From Marinobacter nitratireducens (GTDB lineage: Bacteria > Pseudomonadota > Gammaproteobacteria > Pseudomonadales > Oleiphilaceae), in assembly GCF_000708045.1 (NCBI RefSeq), contig NZ_ANIE01000005.1:372001-436000 (forward strand): a DNA stretch of 64,000 nt. Reading direction: 5' to 3'. A program made the position numbers and the translations under genes. Under the pieces are notes generated by a model. It was not told the DNA's origin, did not search any database, and saw nothing but the letters and a program-made list of their open reading frames with translations. Shown piece after piece: positions 46,957-56,233 of this stretch; the stretch's first letter is position 1; each line of letters opens with the position of its first letter.

Positions 46957-48525
46957 ATGAATATTTCCAAGCTATTAACCGCATTCTGTGAACATACCCC
47001 AGACCCGAATTGCCCTGCTGAGCGCGTCAGTTTTGGCACGTCCGGGCACCGAGGATCGTCGTTGGCCAGAAGCTTTAACCGACACCACATTCTGGCCATA
47101 ACACAGGCGGTGGTGGATTGGCGGCGCCAGCAGGGCATTACTGGCCCCGTCTACGTGGGCAAGGATACCCATGCATTATCCGGTATGGCGATGGATGCCG
47201 TGCTTGAGGTGTTGGTGGGCAATGGTGTCACTGCACGAGTTGATGCTAATGGTGGCTATACACCCACGCCGTTGGTTTCCCATGCCATCCTTTCGCACAA
47301 TACAAGCGAGGCGCGACTGGCCGACGGCCTTGTTATCACGCCCTCCCATAATCCGCCGGAGGATGGGGGCATCAAATACAATGGTCCTGATGGCGGCCCG
47401 GCCCCTACGGACGCGACGGGTTGGATCGAGCGGCGGGCCAACGAGTTACTTGAAGCCGGGCTCGCCGGGTTGAAGACCTCTCCGAGTCAGTCGGTCGCAC
47501 AGGCGACCGAGCCCTGGCCTTATGTGGACCACTATGTTCGGCATCTGGATCGCGTTGTGGACATGGCTGCGATTGCATCGAGTGGTCTTAAACTGGGCGT
47601 GGATCCCATGGGTGGATCTTCGCTGGCGGTATGGGAGGCTGTAGCAGAGCGTTTTGGTCTTGATCTGGTGGTGGTAAACCGGCTTCAGGATCCGGAGTTT
47701 GCCTTTATGCCGCCGGACCACGACGGCAAAATTCGCATGGATTGCTCCAGTTCAGCGGCTATGGCGAATTTGCTGCGGATAAAAGACCGCTTCGATCTCG
47801 CTTTCGGGAATGATCCGGATGCGGATCGCCATGGCATTGTGGATTTGGGTGGGTTGATGAACCCTAACCACTTCCTCGCCGTTTGTATCGATTACCTGCT
47901 CACCCACCGGCCCGATTGGTGCAAGCATCCACGGGTGGGTAAGACTCTGGTTTCTTCGTCAATGATCGACCGTGTGGTGGCCGGCCATGGTGGCACGCTC
48001 TTTGAGGTTCCGGTTGGTTTCAAGTGGTTTGTTGAGGGATTGCATCGGGGCGAGATTGTTTTCGGCGGTGAGGAAAGCGCCGGGGCCAGCTTCCTGACCT
48101 TCGATGGTAAGCCTTGGAGCACGGATAAAGACGGAATTATACCCTGTTTGTTAGCGGCTGAAATTACATCCAAAACAGGCCTGCTTCCGAGCGAGCACTA
48201 TAAAAGACTGGCGGCCAGATTCGGCGATCCGGTCTACCGGCGGAGGGATTTTCCAGCATCGTCGGAACAGAAACAACGCCTGAAAACCCTGGAGCCTGCC
48301 AGTTTGCCGTTTACTGAACTGGCCGGTGATCCCATACAGGAAGCCGCTACAACCGCTGCAGGCAATGGCGCTCCGATCGGAGGCCTGAAGGTTAGCACTC
48401 AGAATGGTTGGATTGCCGCTCGGCCTAGCGGCACGGAAAACCTGTGCAAAATCTATGGTGAGAGTTTTATGGGTGAAGAGCACCTCCAGGCCATGCTCGC
48501 ACAGGCCGAAATGCTGCTGAATTGA
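46957..48525 (+). CDS. pgm: Phosphoglucomutase (alpha-D-glucose-specific)
   Basis: Interconverts Glc-6-P and Glc-1-P, 522 residues, a little shorter at the N-terminus than E. coli Pgm. The phosphoserine loop is VITPSHNPPEDGGIKYN (Ser130), the Mg site GNDPDADRHGI, the sugar loop FGGEESAGASFLTFDG and the phosphate-binding loop ARPSGTENLCKIYGESF. Together with galU and rmlA it feeds both UDP-glucose and dTDP-rhamnose production of the locus. Confidence 0.95.
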   Translation: MNISKLLTAFCEHTPDPNCPAERVSFGTSGHRGSSLARSFNRHHILAITQAVVDWRRQQGITGPVYVGKDTHALSGMAMDAVLEVLVGNGVTARVDANGGYTPTPLVSHAILSHNTSEARLADGLVITPSHNPPEDGGIKYNGPDGGPAPTDATGWIERRANELLEAGLAGLKTSPSQSVAQATEPWPYVDHYVRHLDRVVDMAAIASSGLKLGVDPMGGSSLAVWEAVAERFGLDLVVVNRLQDPEFAFMPPDHDGKIRMDCSSSAAMANLLRIKDRFDLAFGNDPDADRHGIVDLGGLMNPNHFLAVCIDYLLTHRPDWCKHPRVGKTLVSSSMIDRVVAGHGGTLFEVPVGFKWFVEGLHRGEIVFGGEESAGASFLTFDGKPWSTDKDGIIPCLLAAEITSKTGLLPSEHYKRLAARFGDPVYRRRDFPASSEQKQRLKTLEPASLPFTELAGDPIQEAATTAAGNGAPIGGLKVSTQNGWIAARPSGTENLCKIYGESFMGEEHLQAMLAQAEMLLN

Positions 48526-48532
48526 GGAAAAT

Positions 48533-49495
48533 ATGCACACCTACGATGTATTCAACGGCGATGCCGACGGCATTTGCGCACTGATCCAGCTTCGCCTTGC
48601 AGAACCCAAAGAAAGTACCCTTATTACCGGTGTGAAGCGGGACATCGAGCTCGTAAAACAGGTGCCGGCCACTGAGCCGGTAAGTGTTTCTATTCTCGAT
48701 GTCAGTCTCGATAAGAACCGTCGTGCGGTGGATGCGCTGCTCGCGGCCGGCTGTTCTGTTTTTTACGTGGATCACCATTTCCCGGGTGAGGAGCTGCCGG
48801 AGGCACCGGAATTCGAGGGGCTGATCGATACCCAGCCCACAACTTGTACCAGCTTGTTGGTGGATCAGCATCTTGACGGTCGGTTCCACAACTGGGCTAT
48901 TGCGGCGGCGTTTGGTGACAACCTCAATGCAGTGGGTGAGGAGCTGGCAGCCCAAGCTGGACTGTCCTCTGAGCAGGCGGAGGCGCTAAAAACGCTTGGC
49001 GTCTGCATCAACTATAACGGCTATGGCGCGACGGTTGAGGACCTGCATTTCCACCCTGCGGATCTGTATCGGGAATTCGTGAAGTATTCGGATCCGCTGG
49101 AGCTGATTGAGTCGGCTCCTGATGCCTGGCGGCAACTGAAGGATGGTTACGAGGCGGATATGGCCCAGGGATTGGGGGCGCCCGTACTCACGGAATCTGG
49201 TTCATCGCTGGTGGTGAGGCTGCCCGATGAGGCCTGGGCACGCCGGGTAAGTGGTGTGCTGGGTAACGAATTGGCAAACCGAAACCCGGACAAAGCGTGT
49301 GCCATTGTGACTGAGAAAGCAGATAGTACTTACTTGGTGAGCATCCGGGCGCCTTTGAACAACCGTACTGGCGCGGATGAGGTCGCCCGCCTGTTTCCGA
49401 CGGGCGGTGGGCGCAAAGCGGCCGCAGGCGTGAACGAACTGCCGGCCAGTCAGCTGGAAGAGTTTCTGAACGTAATGGCAAATTTCTGGAGCTAA
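48533..49495 (+). CDS. DHH/DHHA1 family phosphoesterase
   Basis: Predicted metal-dependent phosphoesterase of 320 residues. The DHH motifs are DVFNGDADGICA (Asp10, Asp12) and the eponymous VDHHFPG; a C-terminal DHHA1-like end has FPTGGGRKAAAGVNEL. DHH/DHHA1 proteins of the NrnA type degrade nano-RNA and dephosphorylate PAP. It stands between pgm and cysD with gaps under 10 bases, so a role in clearing PAP made by the sulfotransferases is attractive but inferred. It lacks the exact NrnA sequence features I remember, so the substrate stays open. Confidence 0.82.
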   Translation: MHTYDVFNGDADGICALIQLRLAEPKESTLITGVKRDIELVKQVPATEPVSVSILDVSLDKNRRAVDALLAAGCSVFYVDHHFPGEELPEAPEFEGLIDTQPTTCTSLLVDQHLDGRFHNWAIAAAFGDNLNAVGEELAAQAGLSSEQAEALKTLGVCINYNGYGATVEDLHFHPADLYREFVKYSDPLELIESAPDAWRQLKDGYEADMAQGLGAPVLTESGSSLVVRLPDEAWARRVSGVLGNELANRNPDKACAIVTEKADSTYLVSIRAPLNNRTGADEVARLFPTGGGRKAAAGVNELPASQLEEFLNVMANFWS

Positions 49496-49504
49496 AGGAT
49501 TAAC

Positions 49505-50419
49505 ATGACACTAACGCCTCCAAGGAAAACTCACCTCAAGCAGCTTGAGGCGGAGTCTATTCATATTATTCGGGAAGTGGCCGCCGAGTTTGATAACCCG
49601 GTTATGCTCTATTCCATCGGCAAAGACTCTGCGGTGATGCTGCACTTGGCCATGAAGGCATTTGCGCCAGGCAAGCCTCCCTTTCCATTGATGCATGTAG
49701 ACACCACCTGGAAGTTCCGGGAGATGATCAAGTTTCGGGACGAATTGACCGATCGCCTCGGGCTAAAGCTGATTGTTCATACCAATCAGGAAGGCGTTGA
49801 GCAGGGCGTTGGGCCGTTTACCCATGGGAGCGCCAAGCACACAGATGTCATGAAAACCCAGGCGCTCAAGCAAGCGTTGGATAAATATGGCTTTGATGCC
49901 GCATTTGGTGGCGCTCGCAGGGATGAGGAAAAGTCCAGGGCCAAAGAGCGTGTGTATTCTTTCCGGGATAAGTTCCATCGCTGGGACCCCAAAAACCAGC
50001 GGCCGGAGTTGTGGAACCTGTACAACGGCAAGGTCAACAAAGGAGAGAGTATTCGCGTGTTCCCGCTCTCCAACTGGACGGAGCTGGATATCTGGCAGTA
50101 CATCTACCTGGAGAATATCGACATTGTGCCGTTGTACTACGCGGCTGAACGCCCAGTGGTAGAGCGTGACGGCACGCTCATTATGGTCGATGACGATCGC
50201 ATGCCATTGGAGCCGGGCGAGAAGCCGATGATGAAGAGTGTTCGTTTCCGGACTCTGGGCTGCTACCCGCTGACCGGTGCAGTTGAATCAGAGGCAGCTA
50301 CTCTGCCTGAGATTATTCAGGAAATGCTGCTGACTACGACATCTGAGCGTCAGGGGCGTGTGATTGATCATGATGCCGCCGCATCCATGGAACAGAAAAA
50401 ACGCGAAGGGTATTTCTAA
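49505..50419 (+). CDS. cysD: Sulfate adenylyltransferase subunit 2 CysD
   Basis: Small catalytic subunit of ATP sulfurylase, 304 residues, forming APS from sulfate and ATP. PP-loop [33 protein letters not shown], and the end [13 protein letters not shown] are the CysD pattern. Works in a complex with CysN, encoded 9 bases downstream. Here it belongs to a polysaccharide locus rather than to a cysHIJ assimilation operon. Confidence 0.97.
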   Translation: MTLTPPRKTHLKQLEAESIHIIREVAAEFDNPVMLYSIGKDSAVMLHLAMKAFAPGKPPFPLMHVDTTWKFREMIKFRDELTDRLGLKLIVHTNQEGVEQGVGPFTHGSAKHTDVMKTQALKQALDKYGFDAAFGGARRDEEKSRAKERVYSFRDKFHRWDPKNQRPELWNLYNGKVNKGESIRVFPLSNWTELDIWQYIYLENIDIVPLYYAAERPVVERDGTLIMVDDDRMPLEPGEKPMMKSVRFRTLGCYPLTGAVESEAATLPEIIQEMLLTTTSERQGRVIDHDAAASMEQKKREGYF

Positions 50420-50428
50420 GGAGTTGTT

Positions 50429-51844
50429 ATGTCTCACGCATCTGAATTGATTGAATCGGATATCCTCGCGTACCTGGATCAGCACGAGAACAAGGACCTA
50501 CTGCGCTTTCTGACCTGTGGCAGTGTCGATGATGGTAAATCCACGCTGATTGGTCGACTGTTGTTTGATTCCAAACTGATTTTTGAAGATCACCTGGCTG
50601 CACTGCATAAAGATAACGAGCGCCAGGGTAACGCTGGAGAAGCTCTGGACCTTGCTCTGCTGGTGGATGGTCTTGCCTCTGAGCGGGAGCAGGGCATTAC
50701 CATTGATGTGGCTTATCGCTACTTTTCGACCGACAAGCGTAAATTCATCATCGCAGACTGCCCGGGCCATGAGCAGTACACCCGCAATATGGCCACCGGC
50801 GCTTCTACCTGTGAGCTGGCGGTGGTGATGATAGATGCACGTAAGGGCGTGCTCACTCAATCCCGCCGTCATAGCTTTATCGTCAGCCTGTTGGGTCTCA
50901 AGCATATTGTTGTAGCCATTAACAAAATGGATTTGGTGGACTTCTCCGAGGAAGTGTTCAACAACATCCGTGCCGAATACGAAAAGCTGGCGGAACAGTT
51001 GGGCCTTGAAGATGTGTACTACGTGCCGATCTCCGCCCTCAATGGCGATAATGTGGTAAACCGCAGTGAACAGACACCGTGGTATCACGGTGAGACCCTG
51101 ATGAGCATACTGGAGCAGGTGGAAGTTCTGGAAGATCAGAACGTTGCCGATCTGCGTTTCCCTGTTCAGTATGTGAATCGGCCGAATCTCGATTTCCGGG
51201 GCTACTGCGGTACCCTGGCGAGTGGTGTGATCCACAAGGGCGACGAAGTGGCAGTGCTGCCTTCTGGTAAGACGTCTCGCGTTCAGGGTATTCACAGCTA
51301 TGACGGCGAGATTGAGCGTGCCTGGCCGGGCGATGCCATCACTGTGACACTGGAAGATGAAGTGGATATCTCCCGTGGCGATCTGCTAGTCCATGCTAAC
51401 AGCCAGCCCGCCATGGGGAATCGTTTTGCTGCCCACATTGTGTGGATGAACGAAGACGCACTGCAGCCGGGCCGCGAGTACGGTATCAAGATTGGCACAA
51501 AGGTGACCAACTGCTACGTGAACGGGGTTCTGGAAGAGGTGGACGTGAACACTCTTGCCCGGAATGCCGATGTTGAGGGCGGCCTCAAGCTGAATGCCAT
51601 TGGCCTGTGCGATTTGGAGCTTTCTGAGAAGGTGGTGGTTGAGGATTACGAGAATCACCCGGGCACTGGCAGCTTTATCTTGATTGACAAGATGACTAAT
51701 GTGACGGTCGCGGCAGGTATGGTTGAGCGTATGCTGGGTAGCGCTGGGGATATTCGTGCTGAACGCAGCTATACAGAGGCAGAGCGAAACCTGAACCGGT
51801 TTATCCGGGACAATTACCCCGAGTGGGGCTGTAAGCCGATTTAA
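50429..51844 (+). CDS. cysN: Sulfate adenylyltransferase subunit 1 CysN (GTPase)
   Basis: GTPase subunit of ATP sulfurylase, 471 residues, EF-Tu-like. G1 [16 protein letters not shown]2 region [14 protein letters not shown]3 [12 protein letters not shown] and G4 NKMDLVD are intact. GTP hydrolysis drives APS formation. It is not fused to CysC, which is a separate gene 8 bases downstream; many proteobacteria have a CysNC fusion instead. Confidence 0.97.
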   Translation: MSHASELIESDILAYLDQHENKDLLRFLTCGSVDDGKSTLIGRLLFDSKLIFEDHLAALHKDNERQGNAGEALDLALLVDGLASEREQGITIDVAYRYFSTDKRKFIIADCPGHEQYTRNMATGASTCELAVVMIDARKGVLTQSRRHSFIVSLLGLKHIVVAINKMDLVDFSEEVFNNIRAEYEKLAEQLGLEDVYYVPISALNGDNVVNRSEQTPWYHGETLMSILEQVEVLEDQNVADLRFPVQYVNRPNLDFRGYCGTLASGVIHKGDEVAVLPSGKTSRVQGIHSYDGEIERAWPGDAITVTLEDEVDISRGDLLVHANSQPAMGNRFAAHIVWMNEDALQPGREYGIKIGTKVTNCYVNGVLEEVDVNTLARNADVEGGLKLNAIGLCDLELSEKVVVEDYENHPGTGSFILIDKMTNVTVAAGMVERMLGSAGDIRAERSYTEAERNLNRFIRDNYPEWGCKPI

Positions 51845-51852
51845 AAGGGAGT

Positions 51853-52467
51853 ATGACATTGGCTGAGACGAATATCGTATGGCATGACCATAAGGTTTCC
51901 CGCGCCGAACGTTCGGTAAACAAGGATCAGAAACCTTGTCTGCTGTGGTTTACCGGGTTGAGCGGCTCTGGCAAGTCCACTATTGCAAATGCCCTGGATG
52001 TGGCGTTGCATGAGCGTGGTTACCACACGTTTTTGCTGGATGGCGATAATGTACGCCATGGCCTGTGCAAGGACCTGGGCTTCTCGGACGCAGACCGGGA
52101 AGAGAACATTCGCCGGGTTGGTGAGGTGTGCAAGTTGTTTGCGGATGCAGGCATTATTGTGATGAGTGCCTTTATCTCGCCGTTCACCAGTGACCGAAGA
52201 ATGGTTCGCAAACTGTTCCCCGCAGGGGAATTTATCGAAGTCTTTATGGATACCCCGCTCGAGACCTGCGAATCCCGGGACCCGAAAGGCCTCTACCAGA
52301 AAGCCCGGTCCGGCGAGATCAAGCACTTTACCGGAATTGATTCTCCCTACGAGGTGCCCTCTCACCCGGAGCTTAGGCTGGATACGTCGACGATGACGGT
52401 TGACGAGTGTGTGGACTCGCTGATTGGCTACTTGCTTGACCGTGGACTGATCTCCCGTAAGGACTGA
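51853..52467 (+). CDS. cysC: Adenylylsulfate kinase CysC
   Basis: APS kinase of 204 residues, converting APS to PAPS, the sulfate donor of the two sulfotransferases. P-loop [17 protein letters not shown], substrate block [20 protein letters not shown], and lid [20 protein letters not shown]. With CysD and CysN this makes a complete PAPS route inside the locus. Confidence 0.97.
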   Translation: MTLAETNIVWHDHKVSRAERSVNKDQKPCLLWFTGLSGSGKSTIANALDVALHERGYHTFLLDGDNVRHGLCKDLGFSDADREENIRRVGEVCKLFADAGIIVMSAFISPFTSDRRMVRKLFPAGEFIEVFMDTPLETCESRDPKGLYQKARSGEIKHFTGIDSPYEVPSHPELRLDTSTMTVDECVDSLIGYLLDRGLISRKD

Positions 52468-52471
52468 ATCC

Positions 52472-54244
52472 GTGGCGTGGCAAACTGTAGTTACGCTGAT
52501 AACGCTGTTTTCGGTGTTGTCAGCGCTCGCGCTTACCCGTGTCTCGGCTGATCTGGTGCTGATGGCGGCCCTGTCGTTTCTGTTAATTACCGGCATTCTT
52601 GGGCCTGCGGATGCCTTGGCTGGCTTTGGAAACCCCGGTGTTATTACTATTGCCACGCTTTACATTGTGGCCGCGGGGCTTAAAGAAACCGGGGCGGTGC
52701 AGTGGATTGCCAGGCTCTTGTTGGGGCACCCGAAAACCGAGAAAACAGCTCAGCTTCGCATGATTGCGCCTACCGGTATTCTTAGTGGCTTCATGAACAA
52801 TACGGCAGTCGTGGCTATGTTCATTCCAGCGATTCAGGACTGGGCTCAGCGTCTTGGTGTTCCCGCCTCAAAACTGCTCTTACCTCTGAGCTACGCCGCG
52901 ATTCTCGGCGGAACGTGCACTCTGATAGGTACCAGTACCAATCTGGTCGTTGATGGTCTCTTGCAGAGCCAGCTGGGTATTAACCTCGGGTTATTCGAGT
53001 TAGCCTGGGTTGGCATACCGCTTTTGGTGGTCGGTGGTGTTTACCTGGTGCTTTTCGCGTCTCGAATTCTTCCCGATAGGGGTGGGGTGACGGAAGAGCT
53101 GGATCAGGTTCGGGAGTATGGGGTTGAGGTCGAGGTGATGAGCCCTGGCCCCTTAGTGGGAAAAACGATAGCTCAGGCCGGTTTGCGAGCGCTTAACTAC
53201 GGATACCTCACGGAAATTGACCGCGGTGGGCGGCTGATTACCGCCGTAGAGCCAGACCGTACTTTACAGCCTGGAGATCGTCTCTACTTCGTCGGCGCCC
53301 CTGAGTGTGCCAGTGAGTTAAGGCGAATCCAGGGTCTTAAACCTGCTAATGGTAGTGTTCATAAGCTTGAGGTAGAGAATCACCAGCGATGTCTGGTTGA
53401 GGTGGTTCTGGGCCCGGAGTTTCCGGCGCTGAATCGCACGATCAGGGACAGTCGTTTCCGCACGCGATTTAACGCGGTTATCCTGTCGCTCTCACGTGAA
53501 GGCAAACGAGTGCCTGGCAAACTGGGCGACATCACCTTTCGGATGGGTGATACGTTGCTATTGGAAGCCAGCCACCAGTTCGTGGAGCAATATCGTTTCC
53601 GACGGGACTTCCTGTTGGTAAGCGCATTGAACGATTCTACGCCTCCCGATTTTCGCAAGGCGCCAAGAGCTCTTGGTATCCTCGCATTGATGGTTTTGAC
53701 GAGTGCATCCGGGCTCCTGCAGATAATGGAGGCTGCATTTCTCGCTGCCGGTGCGATGATCGTTTCGGGTTGTATTACTGCCAGCCGGGCAAGGCGCAGT
53801 GTCGATTTGCCGGTGTTGGTTGTAATAGCGGCTTCTTTTGCCCTGGGAAATGCAATGACCGAGACTGGCGCTGCTCAATGGATTGCTGGTGGCCTGTTGA
53901 GTTTTGGACAGCTTACTCCATGGTTGGCTTTGGTTGCTGTTTATTTACTTACAGCGGTTTTTACAGAAGTAATTACGAACAACGCTGCAGCGGTGTTAAT
54001 GTTTCCCATTGCGTTGGCTGTATCCGAACAACTGGGTGTGAACGTTCTCCCCTTCGCCATAGCTGTAATGTTTGCCGCGTCGGCTTCGTTCGTCACTCCG
54101 CTCGGTTATCAGACGAATTTAATGGTATACGGGCCAGGGCGATATCGATTTATGGATTATTTTAGGCTGGGGGTGCCATTAACTTGCTTGATTGGATTGG
54201 TGGCGGTATGCATGATCCCGATGATCTGGGGCTTTTACCCATGA
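52472..54244 (+). CDS. SLC13/DASS-family permease with TrkA-C domains, candidate sulfate importer
   Basis: Inner-membrane transporter of 590 residues. Two membrane halves (about 1-195 and 395-590) flank two cytoplasmic TrkA-C/RCK_C domains (about 210-300 and 305-385). Repeated Asn-rich hairpin signatures, FMNNTAVVAMF with GTSTNLVV in the first half and TEVITNNAAAVLMFP with GYQTNLMVYGPG in the second, are the anion-binding loops of the family. Relatives include sulfate and dicarboxylate carriers. Directly behind cysC (4-base gap, GTG start), so sulfate import is the simplest reading. Last gene of the sulfation block. Confidence 0.85.
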   Translation: MAWQTVVTLITLFSVLSALALTRVSADLVLMAALSFLLITGILGPADALAGFGNPGVITIATLYIVAAGLKETGAVQWIARLLLGHPKTEKTAQLRMIAPTGILSGFMNNTAVVAMFIPAIQDWAQRLGVPASKLLLPLSYAAILGGTCTLIGTSTNLVVDGLLQSQLGINLGLFELAWVGIPLLVVGGVYLVLFASRILPDRGGVTEELDQVREYGVEVEVMSPGPLVGKTIAQAGLRALNYGYLTEIDRGGRLITAVEPDRTLQPGDRLYFVGAPECASELRRIQGLKPANGSVHKLEVENHQRCLVEVVLGPEFPALNRTIRDSRFRTRFNAVILSLSREGKRVPGKLGDITFRMGDTLLLEASHQFVEQYRFRRDFLLVSALNDSTPPDFRKAPRALGILALMVLTSASGLLQIMEAAFLAAGAMIVSGCITASRARRSVDLPVLVVIAASFALGNAMTETGAAQWIAGGLLSFGQLTPWLALVAVYLLTAVFTEVITNNAAAVLMFPIALAVSEQLGVNVLPFAIAVMFAASASFVTPLGYQTNLMVYGPGRYRFMDYFRLGVPLTCLIGLVAVCMIPMIWGFYP

Positions 54245-54398
54245 GTGTGGCCAGTAACATACTCGGCTATTTCTCAAGCTGCTGACTCAGCCTGCATATC
54301 GCGAGTGCCCTAAGAAATTGGTGGGCAATCTGAGCCTGGCGCATAATCTCTACGGTGATGGATCGGCCTCCCGCCAGGAACAACCCTTGGAAATGTAA

Positions 54399-56210
54399 AT
54401 GCTGAAAAAATTGAAGGAGTTGTACTGGCTTCTGTCAGAGGGCCAGAGAAAGCGGTTGCTGCGTCTTCAGGTGCTTGTCGTTTTGATGGCACTTGCGGAG
54501 TTGGTGAGCGTGGTCGCCATAGGCCCTTTTATGGCATTGGTTGGGGATCCGACGCTGCTCGAGGGTGAGGGGATTATCGCTGACGCCTACCAGTTGAGTG
54601 GCATTGCGGAACCTCGCCAGTTTTTGTTCTGGATGGGGGCCTCGGTGTTGGCTCTGTTGGCTCTGGCTGCAGGCATTTCGATGTTAACGATCTGGCGTCT
54701 GTCAATGTATGCAGCACTGGTTGGCGCTGAGCTCAGTAGTCGTTTATACCGTCATTACATGTCCCAGCCTTGGCTTTTTCATGCTTCTGGCAGCAGCAGT
54801 CAGTTGACAAGTCAAATTGCTCAGGAATGTGTGCGGGTTACCAACTCGATCATTAATCCGTTCGTGCAGATGAATGCCCGAGTGGTGATGGCGACGTTGA
54901 TGATGGTGACTATTTTTGCCTTCAATCCCGGGGTGGCGCTCGTAGGCGTTGTTGTATTCTCAACAGTGTATTTCTTCATGTACCGGGTGGTTCGAAAGCA
55001 GTTGTCCCGCAACGGCGCAATTGTCAGCTCTTCGCAGCGTGAGCGCTACAAGCTGATGGGTGAAGGCTTTGGTGGTGTGAAAGATGTTTTGCTTTTGGGG
55101 CGACAGAAGTTTTTTACCGACAGGTTTGAAGGTGTCAGCAACCGGTTTGCCCGTGCCCAGGGCAACAACCTGGTGATGGCAACGCTGCCCAAATTCATTG
55201 TCGAGCTGATCGCGTTCGGCAGTGTAATCTTTTTGATTCTGTACTTGCTCGCCTCTCACGAAGGAAACTTGGGTGAGGTACTGCCTATCTTGTCGGTGTA
55301 CGCACTGGCAGGCTTTAAGTTATTGCCAGCGTTTCAGCAGATCTATGCGAGCGTATCCCAGATTCGGGGAAATCTTGCTGCATTTGATGGCATTCGCGGG
55401 GATTTGTACGCGAGTGCAGAGACTGCAAGAAAACGTGTTCCGAGCGAAGACGCCTTTGGTAAGCCTGGTCATCTGGCGCCATCAAAACTCATTGAGTTAA
55501 GTGAAGTGAGCTTTACCTACCCGGGCAAATCGGAGCCGGCCTTACGGAACGTCACCATACCCATTGGTGCTAACACCGTTGTTGGCCTGGTGGGGCCGTC
55601 GGGCTCTGGGAAGTCGACGATTATTGATGTCCTGCTCGGGTTGATCGAACCGGAAAAAGGAGAGCTCAGAATCGATGGCACGGTCATCAATGCGAGCAAC
55701 CGTCGTTTGTGGCAGAACTCCGTTGGGTTTGTGCCGCAATCCATCTTTCTGGCTGACAGCTCGATTCGTGAGAACATTGCGTTTGGCCTTCCGCTGAGTG
55801 CCATCGATGAAGAAAAGGTCGCCCGTGCGGCTCGTATGGCACACCTTGATTCGCTCGTCGCCGAACTACATGATGGCCTAGATACCCGGGTCGGAGAGCG
55901 TGGCGTTCAATTGTCCGGGGGGCAGCGTCAGCGTATCGGAATTGCCCGGGCTCTCTATCATGATGCGGATGTGCTTGTTCTTGATGAGGCAACGAGCGCA
56001 CTCGATGGCATTACTGAGCGTCTGATTATGGATGCAATACACGACTTTTCCGGAAAGAAAACGATCATTATGATTGCCCATCGTCTTGCAACGGTCCGCA
56101 AATGCGATCAGATATTCGTGCTTGGGCAAGGAGAGGTACAGGACTCCGGTACCTATGATGAGCTGGTTGAAAAGAGTCAGCTGTTCAAGAATATGTCTCT
56201 GCATTCGTGA
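54399..56210 (+). CDS. ABC transporter, MsbA/PglK-like lipid-linked glycan flippase
   Basis: Half-transporter of 603 residues with an N-terminal membrane domain of six helices (about 20-320) and a C-terminal ATPase. Walker A GPSGSGKST, signature LSGGQRQRIGIARAL, Walker B VLVLDEATSAL and the switch histidine in MIAHR are intact. It resembles MsbA and the PglK flippase of Campylobacter N-glycosylation. Since it opens the pseudaminic acid region, it may flip a glycan of that system, separately from Wzx of the sulfated polymer. A 154-base gap with no clear terminator precedes it. Confidence 0.85.
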   Translation: MLKKLKELYWLLSEGQRKRLLRLQVLVVLMALAELVSVVAIGPFMALVGDPTLLEGEGIIADAYQLSGIAEPRQFLFWMGASVLALLALAAGISMLTIWRLSMYAALVGAELSSRLYRHYMSQPWLFHASGSSSQLTSQIAQECVRVTNSIINPFVQMNARVVMATLMMVTIFAFNPGVALVGVVVFSTVYFFMYRVVRKQLSRNGAIVSSSQRERYKLMGEGFGGVKDVLLLGRQKFFTDRFEGVSNRFARAQGNNLVMATLPKFIVELIAFGSVIFLILYLLASHEGNLGEVLPILSVYALAGFKLLPAFQQIYASVSQIRGNLAAFDGIRGDLYASAETARKRVPSEDAFGKPGHLAPSKLIELSEVSFTYPGKSEPALRNVTIPIGANTVVGLVGPSGSGKSTIIDVLLGLIEPEKGELRIDGTVINASNRRLWQNSVGFVPQSIFLADSSIRENIAFGLPLSAIDEEKVARAARMAHLDSLVAELHDGLDTRVGERGVQLSGGQRQRIGIARALYHDADVLVLDEATSALDGITERLIMDAIHDFSGKKTIIMIAHRLATVRKCDQIFVLGQGEVQDSGTYDELVEKSQLFKNMSLHS

Positions 56211-56233
56211 TAAACATCTGAAAGGTCTTCTTG

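Noticed and set aside
50498..51295. Reverse frame of 265 codons opposite cysN
   Set aside because: cysN is certain from its GTPase motifs; the antisense translation has no recognisable domain.
54281..54291. GCTGACTCAGC palindrome before the ABC flippase gene
   Set aside because: Single short dyad with no second copy or promoter context; not enough to call an operator or terminator.
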